IMG/VR virus record: IMGVR_UViG_3300040808_000817
Location: 1-25,242 of that record
DNA: 25,242 bases
Source: a virus
Direction: 5' to 3' (one strand)
This document shows, one piece after another, positions 15,222 to 21,886 of this stretch. How positions within the stretch are numbered: position 1 is the stretch's first letter; each line of letters opens with the position of its first letter. Position numbers and translations under genes: made by a program. Under the pieces are notes generated by a model. The model was not told the DNA's origin. It ran no database searches and saw only the letters and a program-made list of their open reading frames with translations.

Positions 15222-15251
15222 AATTGTAAGGAAAATGTCTTTCTTACAATT
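15222..15251 (+). promoter_or_regulatory. AT-rich gap with a 12-bp hairpin
   Basis: The 95 bases before ATG 15261 are very AT-rich. They hold a direct repeat of AATATTACA near 15165-15184 and an inverted repeat: AATTGTAAG plus AAA (15222-15234, with one bulged G) pairs with TTTCTTACAATT (15240-15251) around ATGTC. It lies where the 5' leader of the next tiny gene would be, so it could control its translation or end the upstream transcript. No T-run follows. Confidence 0.45.
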
Positions 15252-15260
15252 GAGATAAAT

Positions 15261-15356
15261 ATGAACTTTGAAAAATTTAGAGATAGCTTAGAATTATCAA
15301 TGTTAGTTGGTATATTCATCCTGTCGCTATTAGGGGTAAATCCAAATGCTATTTAA
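15261..15356 (+). CDS. Micro-protein with one hydrophobic segment, 31 aa
   Basis: Short frame of 31 residues: a polar amphipathic start (NFEKFRDSLE) and a hydrophobic stretch (LSMLVGIFILSLLG) as in single-span micro-proteins. The ribosome site is poor (GAG 4-6 bases before the ATG). A GATAAATA sequence, one mismatch from the late promoter box, overlaps the start. Its end overlaps the next tiny ORF. Confidence 0.42.
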   Translation: MNFEKFRDSLELSMLVGIFILSLLGVNPNAI

Positions 15357-15453
15357 AGGAATACGTAGATTTTTCACCCGAGGGTGGACAAGAACATTCT
15401 TTAAGTATTGGATTCAACCCTGGCATCCAAAGGGATGTATTAAAAACTCGTAA
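15346..15453 (+). CDS. Cationic aromatic micro-protein, 35 aa
   Basis: Overlaps the end of the previous micro-ORF by 11 bases, with GGGG some 10 bases before its ATG. The peptide carries at least eight Lys/Arg residues and nine Phe/Trp/Tyr residues and no acidic ones (GIRRFFTRGWTRTFFKYW), a composition of membrane-active or nucleic-acid-binding peptides. Reality of the gene is likely but not certain. Confidence 0.45.
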   Translation: MLFKGIRRFFTRGWTRTFFKYWIQPWHPKGCIKNS

Positions 15454-15473
15454 CCAATACAAAGGAGAGGAAC

Positions 15474-15584
15474 ATGAGATCGTTCGCAAAGCGGATTGTT
15501 CTCAATAGTGAAATCTGTATCGAGTGTCTGTTGGTTTCCATTTTCATGGGAATGATGTTTTACAGCATAAGTACGATTGCATAA
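15474..15584 (+). CDS. Small membrane protein, 36 aa
   Basis: A strong ribosome site AAAGGAG (15461-15467), 6 bases before ATG 15474, makes translation likely. Residues 1-10 are basic (RSFAKRIVLN) and residues 17-36 hydrophobic with two nearby Cys residues (ICIECLLVSIFMGMMFYSI), so a single span with the N-terminus inside. Last plus-strand gene before the tandem terminators. Confidence 0.55.
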   Translation: MRSFAKRIVLNSEICIECLLVSIFMGMMFYSISTIA

Positions 15585-15609
15585 CCTGAGTGCAATCCAA
15601 ACCGGTAAG

Positions 15610-15639
15610 AAGGGTGGTCAAAATAGGCCACCTTTTTTT
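15610..15639 (+). terminator. Intrinsic terminator (probably bidirectional)
   Basis: GGTGGTC (15613-15619) pairs with GGCCACC (15626-15632) around AAAATA, extended by A/G-T pairs, and is followed by seven T (15633-15639). It is a textbook plus-strand terminator. On the minus strand the same hairpin lies directly after the stop of the last gene of the curli-type block, with CTTCTT after it. Confidence 0.88.
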
Positions 15640-16267
15640 ATCTTCTTTGACAGCGCCTTTGCGCTTTTCTTAAAAGCCTAAAGTTATTTACTGTAACTGC
15701 ACCTGTTGTTAAACCTGAGGCAAGTTTCCATCCATACCAAAAATTTTCATCATCAGATGACAAAGCACCAAGTCCACCAATAACAAAAAGTTTTATTCCT
15801 ATCATTTCATGTATCTCAGGTACTTTTGGTAGTAATGGATTTGCTTCGCTTATACAATCATATTTTAATCCACGATAAGTTGAATAGACATCAAGTATTT
15901 GAGAAGAGAAAAATAAAATATCTATCATTCGTTTTTCTCTTTCAGTCCAGTGGTCTATTGTAAAATTGTGTTCTTCTTTTACTTGCCATTTTGGGTCGTA
16001 TCGTAATTGATTGAGTGTAGGAACAAACTCAGGACCATGAGGTAAATTAATAATTGCACCATTTGACATTATTCTTGCTTTACCAACAACGACTCTTTGT
16101 GCTGTTAATTGATTGTAAGGAGCTGTATGTCCTAGTCTAATAAGTTCTTTTCGTGCTTCTGAGAGTTCAGAAATAAATGGGTCCGTTGGAACAAAGCCTG
16201 AGACTGGAACTGCTAATAAAAGCAATCCTAGTAATAAACTACTTAGTCGTCGCGATAAAAATTCCAT
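15638..16267 (-). CDS. Membrane protein with signal peptide, DUF5658-like motif
   Basis: Last gene of the minus-strand block, 209 residues. Residues 1-24 form a signal peptide (SRRLSSLLLGLLLLAVPVSG). The centre is polar; then come segments with DVYSTYRGLKY and EANPLLPKVP, the D...T...E.NP pattern of DUF5658-type small membrane proteins, and two weakly hydrophobic stretches (IGIKLFVIGGLGAL, GWKLASGLTTGAVTV). The tail is very basic (RLLRKAQRRCQRR). It overlaps the cyclase stop by 29 bases, so it is translated with it. Function unknown; it may be the membrane partner of the cyclase or of the fibre system. The DUF5658 link rests only on the motif. Confidence 0.68.
   Translation of the reverse strand: MEFLSRRLSSLLLGLLLLAVPVSGFVPTDPFISELSEARKELIRLGHTAPYNQLTAQRVVVGKARIMSNGAIINLPHGPEFVPTLNQLRYDPKWQVKEEHNFTIDHWTEREKRMIDILFFSSQILDVYSTYRGLKYDCISEANPLLPKVPEIHEMIGIKLFVIGGLGALSSDDENFWYGWKLASGLTTGAVTVNNFRLLRKAQRRCQRR
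15652..15668 (+). terminator. Second hairpin with short T-run
   Basis: AGCGC (15652-15656) and GCGCT (15661-15665) pair around CTTT, followed by TTT. It lies inside the end of the convergent minus-strand gene and could back up the terminator at 15610. Confidence 0.4.
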
Positions 16268-18284
16268 CCCAGTTCCTCGGCAGATCTTGCGTTTTCATAT
16301 ATTCACAACGCTCAATCCACATTTTGTAATAACCTTGCATTTGTCCTTCAAAGCAACCCATAAGGTCATTACATATTTTTATTGCTTTATCAAAATTTTG
16401 TTTCTGATAATTTGAATGCATTGCTTCGTGCATCTCTGCTGGTTTAATATATTTATCTTTATTAAGGTCTAGTACAGTGTATATACCAACTCCTACTGAT
16501 TTTCCTTTTACAGCAAGATCATCTACTTTTAAGAAAAGGAATTCTTCAGGATTACATCTCCTAACTGTTTCTTCTCCTAATAAAAGTAAACATCCGTATT
16601 CTTTACATTTAGACTCGATTCTTGCAGCAGTTGATACTGCATCTCCAAGAATGTCGTAACTGTGTCGTGATGTACTTCCCATTTCACCAACATAACCAAG
16701 ACCGCTATTGATGCCAGCACCCATACCAATGGGTGGTCTACCTTGTTTAATAATCTCTTCATTAAATTTCTCTACCGCTCGTAACATATTAATACCAGTC
16801 ATCACCGCAGTTTTAGCGTGGTCGGTATCTTCCATTGGAGCATTATGTATATGCATACTTGCGTCTCCAATGTATTTGATAATCATTCCATTTGCATCTA
16901 GAACAGGTTGTGTAATGGCATCCATATAACCATTCATCAATGTAGTCAGTCCTTTAACGTCATCTCCAAAGCTTTCGCCTAAAGGAGTAAATCCTCGAAG
17001 ATCCGAGAATACAATACTTACATCTTTTTTCATTCCGTCCTTGACAAGTGAAGGATTTTGTTGTAAAATAGTAACCACTTCTGGAGAACAATAACCAGCG
17101 AACTGTTTCATGATTTCGCGTTTCTCCAAAAATGTTAAATAGTATTTGTTGAATGAAGATTGTGCAAAAACCACTAAGGAAGCTAATGAAACCAAAGATG
17201 CATCAACAAAGGTTAATGAGGAAGTCCAAAACCAGTGACTCACTCCGTATCCGGAACCAACGAGAAGAAGACTCGTTATCACCCCAAGAGTTATGGGAAA
17301 AACATAGACCGCTACAAGGATTCCTAGACTTACTAGGACCAGAAAGAAAAGCTCAAATATTGGCTTCCAGTCGGGAATCGTTATTTGAACGCCTGAGAGG
17401 ACGGTCTGAATTAACTGGGCTTGAACTTCGTGGGGATACATTGCACCCGTTGGGGTTGGTACTGGATTAGAATAGCCTTCTGCGGTTATTCCAAATACTA
17501 AAACTTTACCACTAGGTAATGGTTCTGTTATTGACTGCGATGGAAATTGATTCCAAAAGGCAATTGGTATTTCAGCAAAACTATTTGTTGTGATAGGATC
17601 TTGCTTTCCTATTCGTACCCATTCAACTCCATTAGAGCCTACTTTCATTTGATAGCTTGGTTCTCCTGTGTACACTCGAAGGGTGTCAAGTGCCAAGCTG
17701 GGGTACTGTAATCCATTTGCATTGATAACCAAAGGAGCTCTTCGCACGACGCCGGTGGGTTGGTCAGGGATAGCAACGGTGGCACCAACACCAAAAGCCC
17801 AAGAACTGAGAGCATCAATAGGGAATAAAAGCCCTGGGAATTTATAAAGCCAATTTTCATTTTGTTCTCCGAAAGTAGCAACACCTACAAAGGTGCCAAC
17901 TCCATCTGATGTTTGTTGAGTGGGAGCAGAAGATAATACAACAGCTTTTTCTGCCATTGCTTCTGCGAGTAAATGATCTTCTTTAAATCTATCTTCTTCA
18001 GAGTATATTACGTTAAGAACATATAAGCTGTCGCCAGGACCGTTCCGTATGTAATCAGCAACAGAACCACGAGGCCACGGATACTGACCTTCGGCAGAGA
18101 TTGCTCGTTCGTCGATGTTGACGAGGACAATTTCTTCAACAATCTCTTTTTCTTTATTCTGCTGTAGTGAATCATAATATGCATACTCTATACTTTGAAC
18201 TATTGACGGATTATTTATTGATAAAAGAGCAAAGCCTGTGATAGTTATTAAAACAGTCCACCATTTTGTTAATTGCTTAAGCAT
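16239..18284 (-). CDS. CHASE2-domain class III adenylate cyclase
   Basis: Sensor enzyme of 681 residues predicted to make cAMP. A TM helix (about 8-24) leads into a periplasmic CHASE2 domain (about 30-300; VNIDERAIS, YPWPRG). Three TM helices (about 308-375) and a cytoplasmic cyclase domain (about 420-605) follow. Metal-binding Asp428 (FSDLRGFT) and Asp474 (YIGDAS) are present. Purine-specifying Lys470 and Asp544 (SYDILGD) match adenylate cyclases, with Arg555 and Lys593 (AVKGK) for transition state and phosphate. The transition-state Asn (GDAVN) is Ser551 here. The C-terminal 70 residues are a helical extension seen in CHASE2 cyclases. The start lies 6 bases after the second curlin-like gene. 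Enzyme class firm, activity untested. Confidence 0.92.
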   Translation of the reverse strand: MLKQLTKWWTVLITITGFALLSINNPSIVQSIEYAYYDSLQQNKEKEIVEEIVLVNIDERAISAEGQYPWPRGSVADYIRNGPGDSLYVLNVIYSEEDRFKEDHLLAEAMAEKAVVLSSAPTQQTSDGVGTFVGVATFGEQNENWLYKFPGLLFPIDALSSWAFGVGATVAIPDQPTGVVRRAPLVINANGLQYPSLALDTLRVYTGEPSYQMKVGSNGVEWVRIGKQDPITTNSFAEIPIAFWNQFPSQSITEPLPSGKVLVFGITAEGYSNPVPTPTGAMYPHEVQAQLIQTVLSGVQITIPDWKPIFELFFLVLVSLGILVAVYVFPITLGVITSLLLVGSGYGVSHWFWTSSLTFVDASLVSLASLVVFAQSSFNKYYLTFLEKREIMKQFAGYCSPEVVTILQQNPSLVKDGMKKDVSIVFSDLRGFTPLGESFGDDVKGLTTLMNGYMDAITQPVLDANGMIIKYIGDASMHIHNAPMEDTDHAKTAVMTGINMLRAVEKFNEEIIKQGRPPIGMGAGINSGLGYVGEMGSTSRHSYDILGDAVSTAARIESKCKEYGCLLLLGEETVRRCNPEEFLFLKVDDLAVKGKSVGVGIYTVLDLNKDKYIKPAEMHEAMHSNYQKQNFDKAIKICNDLMGCFEGQMQGYYKMWIERCEYMKTQDLPRNWDGIFIATTK

Positions 18285-18290
18285 CTTGCA

Positions 18291-19076
18291 TTATTCTTGT
18301 AACACACTTACTGAGCAACCACCAACTGTATAACAATCCACTGATAAGTTATATGTTTGATTGGTTGTACCCAATTGTCTGATAAGCGCATCCGTTCCGT
18401 AAATACCGTCTAAAGTAATATTTGCTGTGTGGTTTGCGTTAGTGCCTTTTTGTCTGAACGTTAAAGTATTGTCTGAATTGTAAAGTGTAATGTTTGCTTC
18501 TTTTGCACCTGAATCTTGTTGTCTTCCATCTATCCAATTATCAGACCCAGCAACATGTAAGTTAAAATCATGTCCGTCGGTTGCACCGGTTTGATTTGTT
18601 TGATGCCACTGAAGGTGGTTATCATTACCATATAAATCTATTTCCATATAATGACCACCACCTTCAGCGCCATTATAATTCCAACCTTGTGTGGTATTAT
18701 CAAAAGCAACACCTTGACCTAATTTAAATTCATTACCTGTTCCACTGATTTCATCAAACACAATCGTATTATCATTTCCTTCGTTATTATACTGAACAAT
18801 TAATAAATCAAGTGACGATGCGTTGATATACGAATATTGGTCTAACATTTTAACTTCATTATCAGCACCGTATTGCTGAATCTCTAAATTTAGATTATCA
18901 CCTGTCTGTTCCATAGTAATAAGATTATCTGCTAAAGCAACTAACGGTAAGGTCATTAAAATACCAAATAACAATCCTATTCCAAAGAATACGAATAAAT
19001 CATTACTAGTCCAAATGTGTGGGCCGATTGATTTACGAAACATCTCCCACGCTCTTTTTTCATTTTCGTCTTTCAT
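18291..19076 (-). CDS. Curlin-like repeat protein 2 with long N-terminal export region
   Basis: A 261-residue putative secreted fibre subunit. Residues 1-26 are a long charged cytoplasmic-type region, 27-44 hydrophobic (LFVFFGIGLLFGILMTLPL), then VALA before Asp50, a possible signal peptidase site. From residue 50 the protein is Asn, Gln, Gly and Thr rich, with about eight imperfect repeats of 20-27 residues of the strand-turn-strand type (EQTGDNLNLEIQQYG, VQYNNEGNDN, LYNSDNTLTFRQKG, IRQLGTTNQT), close to the curlin pattern with Q-x-G-x-N. Two Cys lie near the end (VDCYTVGGC). It shares its repeat style and first repeat with the protein at 20208. A GATAAATA sequence, one base off a late box, lies just before its start. 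Confidence 0.8.
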   Translation of the reverse strand: MKDENEKRAWEMFRKSIGPHIWTSNDLFVFFGIGLLFGILMTLPLVALADNLITMEQTGDNLNLEIQQYGADNEVKMLDQYSYINASSLDLLIVQYNNEGNDNTIVFDEISGTGNEFKLGQGVAFDNTTQGWNYNGAEGGGHYMEIDLYGNDNHLQWHQTNQTGATDGHDFNLHVAGSDNWIDGRQQDSGAKEANITLYNSDNTLTFRQKGTNANHTANITLDGIYGTDALIRQLGTTNQTYNLSVDCYTVGGCSVSVLQE

Positions 19077-19084
19077 AATATTAT

Positions 19085-20254
19085 TTATCCTCCTTGTCTG
19101 ATTATAATAATAGAGTTTTGCCCTTGGTTAAGGTCAATGATTCCTTCGTATCCGTCAACTGAAGTGTCAATCTTTACGGATGCGTCGGATGCTAACGAAA
19201 TTTGTATAATTCCATCTACGTTTCTAAAGAATATTATTCTACCGCTTTGTTCAAATATATTATATTGTGAATCTGAATTTAATCCAAAAGTTGCTCCACG
19301 TAATTCTGCTCCTAACGAACTACCTGATATTGCACTATCATCAAGCTTGACTGTTGTTTTAACTAATTCTTCAACCACGTCCAATACATCTGTTAAAAAA
19401 TCAACATCAAGATAATCAATATCAAGCTCTGTAAATTCTAATGCATCATCCTCAAGATAATCAATATCTAATCCATCAAACTCTAAGAAATCTATATCAA
19501 GCAAACCTTGGTCTTTATTTGCGTCATCTGCCAATTCTTCCTCAATAGCTTCTTTCACTTCAGGAGGTGGTGATACAATAAACATATTATCAATCATAGC
19601 AGGAGTAATACCTTGCATTTGAATTTGTCTTGTGGGAGGAGTATCTAAGCTACTTACCATCGTAGCAGCATAAGCTTCATCTAAGGTAATTGTACCACCA
19701 AGATTTGATACCTCTATACTACCTGAAGGATTACCATATTGGTCAGGCAAGAGTATTACAAGTGATCTTCCTAACTCATCAATGGTTGTTGTGAAATCTG
19801 TTCCACGAACTGATACTGTTGCCGTGGGTGTTGAAATGTCAATGTTATTCTTATTGACCATTCCTAAACGACCAGACGCAAATCGAGCTGTGCCTAATGC
19901 CATACGCATTGTCATTTTTGATTTACTTGGATCTGGGTCGTAGTATACTTTGTCTATGTATACTTTTGTGTTTTCTGTTAAACTGAGTTCTGCTTTATCA
20001 AGGAACTGAATAAGCATTCGGCCATTCTCAGTTTCGGCTGTGTCGTTCATTTCAACTTCTGGAACAAATGCACTAGAAACAACAAGCTCTTCACCTGCTT
20101 CTCTAATTAAAGAAGCTGAACCTTTATGTTCAACGATTGCTCCAATTGGATCCGAGCTCGACAATGCCACTCCCGAAAGTAGTAGCAGTGTCGAACACAG
20201 AATTAAATTACGAATCGTTTGAACTGTCTTTCTGATTAATTTGAATTGTCGCAT
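19085..20254 (-). CDS. FecR-domain exported protein with acidic repeats and curlin-like tail
   Basis: 389 residues. Signal peptide at 1-31 (basic start, then LILCSTLLLLSGVALS). FecR-type domain at about 35-200: GSASLIREAGE, ENGRMLIQFLDKAELSL, TPTATVSVRGTDFT. FecR domains in such envelope proteins are thought to bind peptides or glycan or pass signals. Residues about 251-293 are acidic tandem repeats (LDIDYLEDDALEF type, no Lys or Arg), possibly metal-binding or a spacer. The C-terminal 60 residues (NIFEQSGRIIFF, DLNQGQNSIIIIRQGG) look like curlin repeats, so it could dock to the fibre. ATG 20254 is used since its basic N-region fits; it overlaps the preceding gene by 47 bases. The pairing with a CHASE2 cyclase also occurs in bacteria as far as I recall. 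Confidence 0.83.
   Translation of the reverse strand: MRQFKLIRKTVQTIRNLILCSTLLLLSGVALSSSDPIGAIVEHKGSASLIREAGEELVVSSAFVPEVEMNDTAETENGRMLIQFLDKAELSLTENTKVYIDKVYYDPDPSKSKMTMRMALGTARFASGRLGMVNKNNIDISTPTATVSVRGTDFTTTIDELGRSLVILLPDQYGNPSGSIEVSNLGGTITLDEAYAATMVSSLDTPPTRQIQMQGITPAMIDNMFIVSPPPEVKEAIEEELADDANKDQGLLDIDFLEFDGLDIDYLEDDALEFTELDIDYLDVDFLTDVLDVVEELVKTTVKLDDSAISGSSLGAELRGATFGLNSDSQYNIFEQSGRIIFFRNVDGIIQISLASDASVKIDTSVDGYEGIIDLNQGQNSIIIIRQGG
19407..19468. repeat. Two 17-base direct repeats inside the FecR-type gene
   Basis: TCAAGATAATCAATATC occurs at 19407-19423 and again at 19452-19468, 45 bases (15 codons) apart. It encodes the LDIDYL units, part of an at least threefold tandem acidic repeat, so the region probably grew by duplication. 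Confidence 0.85.
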
Positions 20255-20942
20255 TTTCAGAATCTATGTCCAAAGTGATTATTCCATTACAAGTAGTTAC
20301 ACCTGTTGGACAAGTACCACTGATTTGGTTAATATCAATATCAGCAGAAGAACCAACGTGAGTCACGTTAATTTCATGCTCCGCTCCGTCTTTCTGTAAT
20401 GTCTTGATATTATTACTTCCACCAGTAATATCAAAATTCCAAATTGCGTCGTCAACATCAATGTCGACATCAAAAATGTTACTGTCTCCAATAACTGTTA
20501 AATCAAAATCTAATCTTTCAGCACTTGCATTATAACCTTGGTCAAAGTCCATAGTGTTAGAATCACCAGTAAAGTCAACATCAAATGTTGAACTATCCGA
20601 TGAACCAACATAACCTACGTTCCAATCCCAAATGTTAGAATCTCCAGTCCATAATAAGTTAGCAGTTGTACTGTCACCTATGTATGTTCCGAATAATAAG
20701 TTTTCGTTACCAATTTGGTCAATGTTAAAAGTTAACGATGAACCTGTAATTGGCATAGCGCTTGAGCTTGACGAAAAATCATCTAACCCAATTTTGTTAC
20801 CGTAACCATATTGGTCGATATACAAAGTAAGAGTATCACCATCTTGTTCGATGTTGATTTCATTATCGTCAGTCGCTTGTGCGAATGCTACATTGTTGAA
20901 AGAGAATAAACATAATAAAGATAGGCCTAATATTCTTTTCAT
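20208..20942 (-). CDS. Curlin-like repeat protein 1 (putative secreted fibre subunit)
   Basis: 244 residues. A standard Sec signal peptide ends at AFA (about residue 21). The mature part is Asp, Asn, Ser, Gly and Ile rich, with about eight repeats of 22-25 residues of alternating hydrophobic strands and a G-D/S-N turn (INIEQDGDTLTLYIDQYG, FTGDSNTMDFDQG, VIGDSNIFDVD), the strand-turn-strand layout of curlin (CsgA/CsgB) beta-solenoids. Only some repeats keep the Gln pairs of true CsgA, and the protein is much more acidic. A Cys pair near the end (GTCPTGVTTC) matches one in the second repeat protein. The start overlaps the csgG stop (TAATG). It is the likely substrate of the CsgG pore encoded just before it. 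Confidence 0.83.
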   Translation of the reverse strand: MKRILGLSLLCLFSFNNVAFAQATDDNEINIEQDGDTLTLYIDQYGYGNKIGLDDFSSSSSAMPITGSSLTFNIDQIGNENLLFGTYIGDSTTANLLWTGDSNIWDWNVGYVGSSDSSTFDVDFTGDSNTMDFDQGYNASAERLDFDLTVIGDSNIFDVDIDVDDAIWNFDITGGSNNIKTLQKDGAEHEINVTHVGSSADIDINQISGTCPTGVTTCNGIITLDIDSENATIQINQKDSSNDS

Positions 20943-21886
20943 TATTCTTCCTCTATTTTATTGTTAATAGTCCAGAAGCCACGTTCGTCGCCCTGGTATA
21001 CCATCTCTAGTACTGCAGCTTCAATTGCTGTTCGTACTGCATATGTCACACTCTCATTATTTCCAATCCCGTCCTCATATTCAATCAATTGAGTACCTTG
21101 CTCTATAAAGCGGAAGACGTCTCCTCCTGAACCGTAGCTCAAGATTGATTTCTTTGCTTGGACATTTAATAATATCTCACCTGTAAGAACCGAAACTGCA
21201 CGCACAGATACTGTGACTACATCTTGACGATACTGACGGCTAAAGCTAATACCTAAAGTTCTAGCTCCTCGGCCTCCGGTCTTTACATTACTATCATAAC
21301 CTATGATGCCGCCCTCAATAATCATTCCTGCGAATAATAAAGGTCCAACACCTTTTGGTTCTTCGCCCAGTTTCTTCGCCGCTTCATCACGACCTGAACG
21401 AATAATCTGTCTTTCTCTAACAAGAGCATCAATCCCTTGTCTTTCTACAACTCTAAACCAAGTTCCCCCACCTGCTGTTTTCAGAGCGTCTATTAATAAT
21501 TCTGTTCCACCTTGAGTCACAGCAGTTGAAAAACTTTGTCCTGTCTGTGAATCTTTTCTTTGTCCTGTTTTATCTATAAAATTGTAAACAGCAACCACAG
21601 GCATATTTTCTGCAGGTGGTAAATTCAGTAAATCAATGTATGAAGGTAACTTTACAACTTCAGGTTGCTCTACACATATTTGTTTTGTCTCAATATATTT
21701 ACGAGTACCTGTTTTGATTTTATCAATTACTAAGCCATCTCCATTTTCATCTCTAACTTTATTAAATCCTTGCGCATACTTACCTTCACCGTATTCACAG
21801 TTCGCAGGTCCTTCTGACCACTGCGGCATTTGCGCACAACTTGCTAAAATTAATGTTGAGAGGAGTGCGGATAATAATTTAGCCAT
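20942..21886 (-). CDS. csgG: CsgG-like curli secretion pore (outer-membrane lipoprotein)
   Basis: 314 residues. Lipoprotein signal LILASC gives the lipidated Cys17. An extra segment of about 75 residues, with two further Cys, precedes the CsgG domain. From residue 97 it aligns in memory with E. coli CsgG: VVAVYNFIDKTGQ, SFSTAVTQ, VERQGIDALVRERQIIR, IEGGIIGYDSNVKTGG (TM1 region), VSVLTGEILLNV, ILSYGSGGDVFRFI, RGFW. CsgG forms a nine-subunit outer-membrane channel for curli subunits. In the constriction loop (112-119) the E. coli Tyr51 and Asn55 are replaced; Phe119 matches Phe56. ATG 21886 lies inside the csgF stop region (GGCTAA). Identification is firm; the partner fibre is inferred from neighbours. 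Confidence 0.93.
   Translation of the reverse strand: MAKLLSALLSTLILASCAQMPQWSEGPANCEYGEGKYAQGFNKVRDENGDGLVIDKIKTGTRKYIETKQICVEQPEVVKLPSYIDLLNLPPAENMPVVAVYNFIDKTGQRKDSQTGQSFSTAVTQGGTELLIDALKTAGGGTWFRVVERQGIDALVRERQIIRSGRDEAAKKLGEEPKGVGPLLFAGMIIEGGIIGYDSNVKTGGRGARTLGISFSRQYRQDVVTVSVRAVSVLTGEILLNVQAKKSILSYGSGGDVFRFIEQGTQLIEYEDGIGNNESVTYAVRTAIEAAVLEMVYQGDERGFWTINNKIEEE

Noticed and set aside
12542-15549. 14-base match TTCCATTTTCATGG at 12542 and 15536
   Set aside because: A match of this length is expected about once by chance in a window of this size; flanks differ.
17153-17470. Plus-strand ORF of 105 codons inside the cyclase gene
   Set aside because: Opposite-strand shadow of a well-supported cyclase with clear domains; no ribosome site and low-complexity product.
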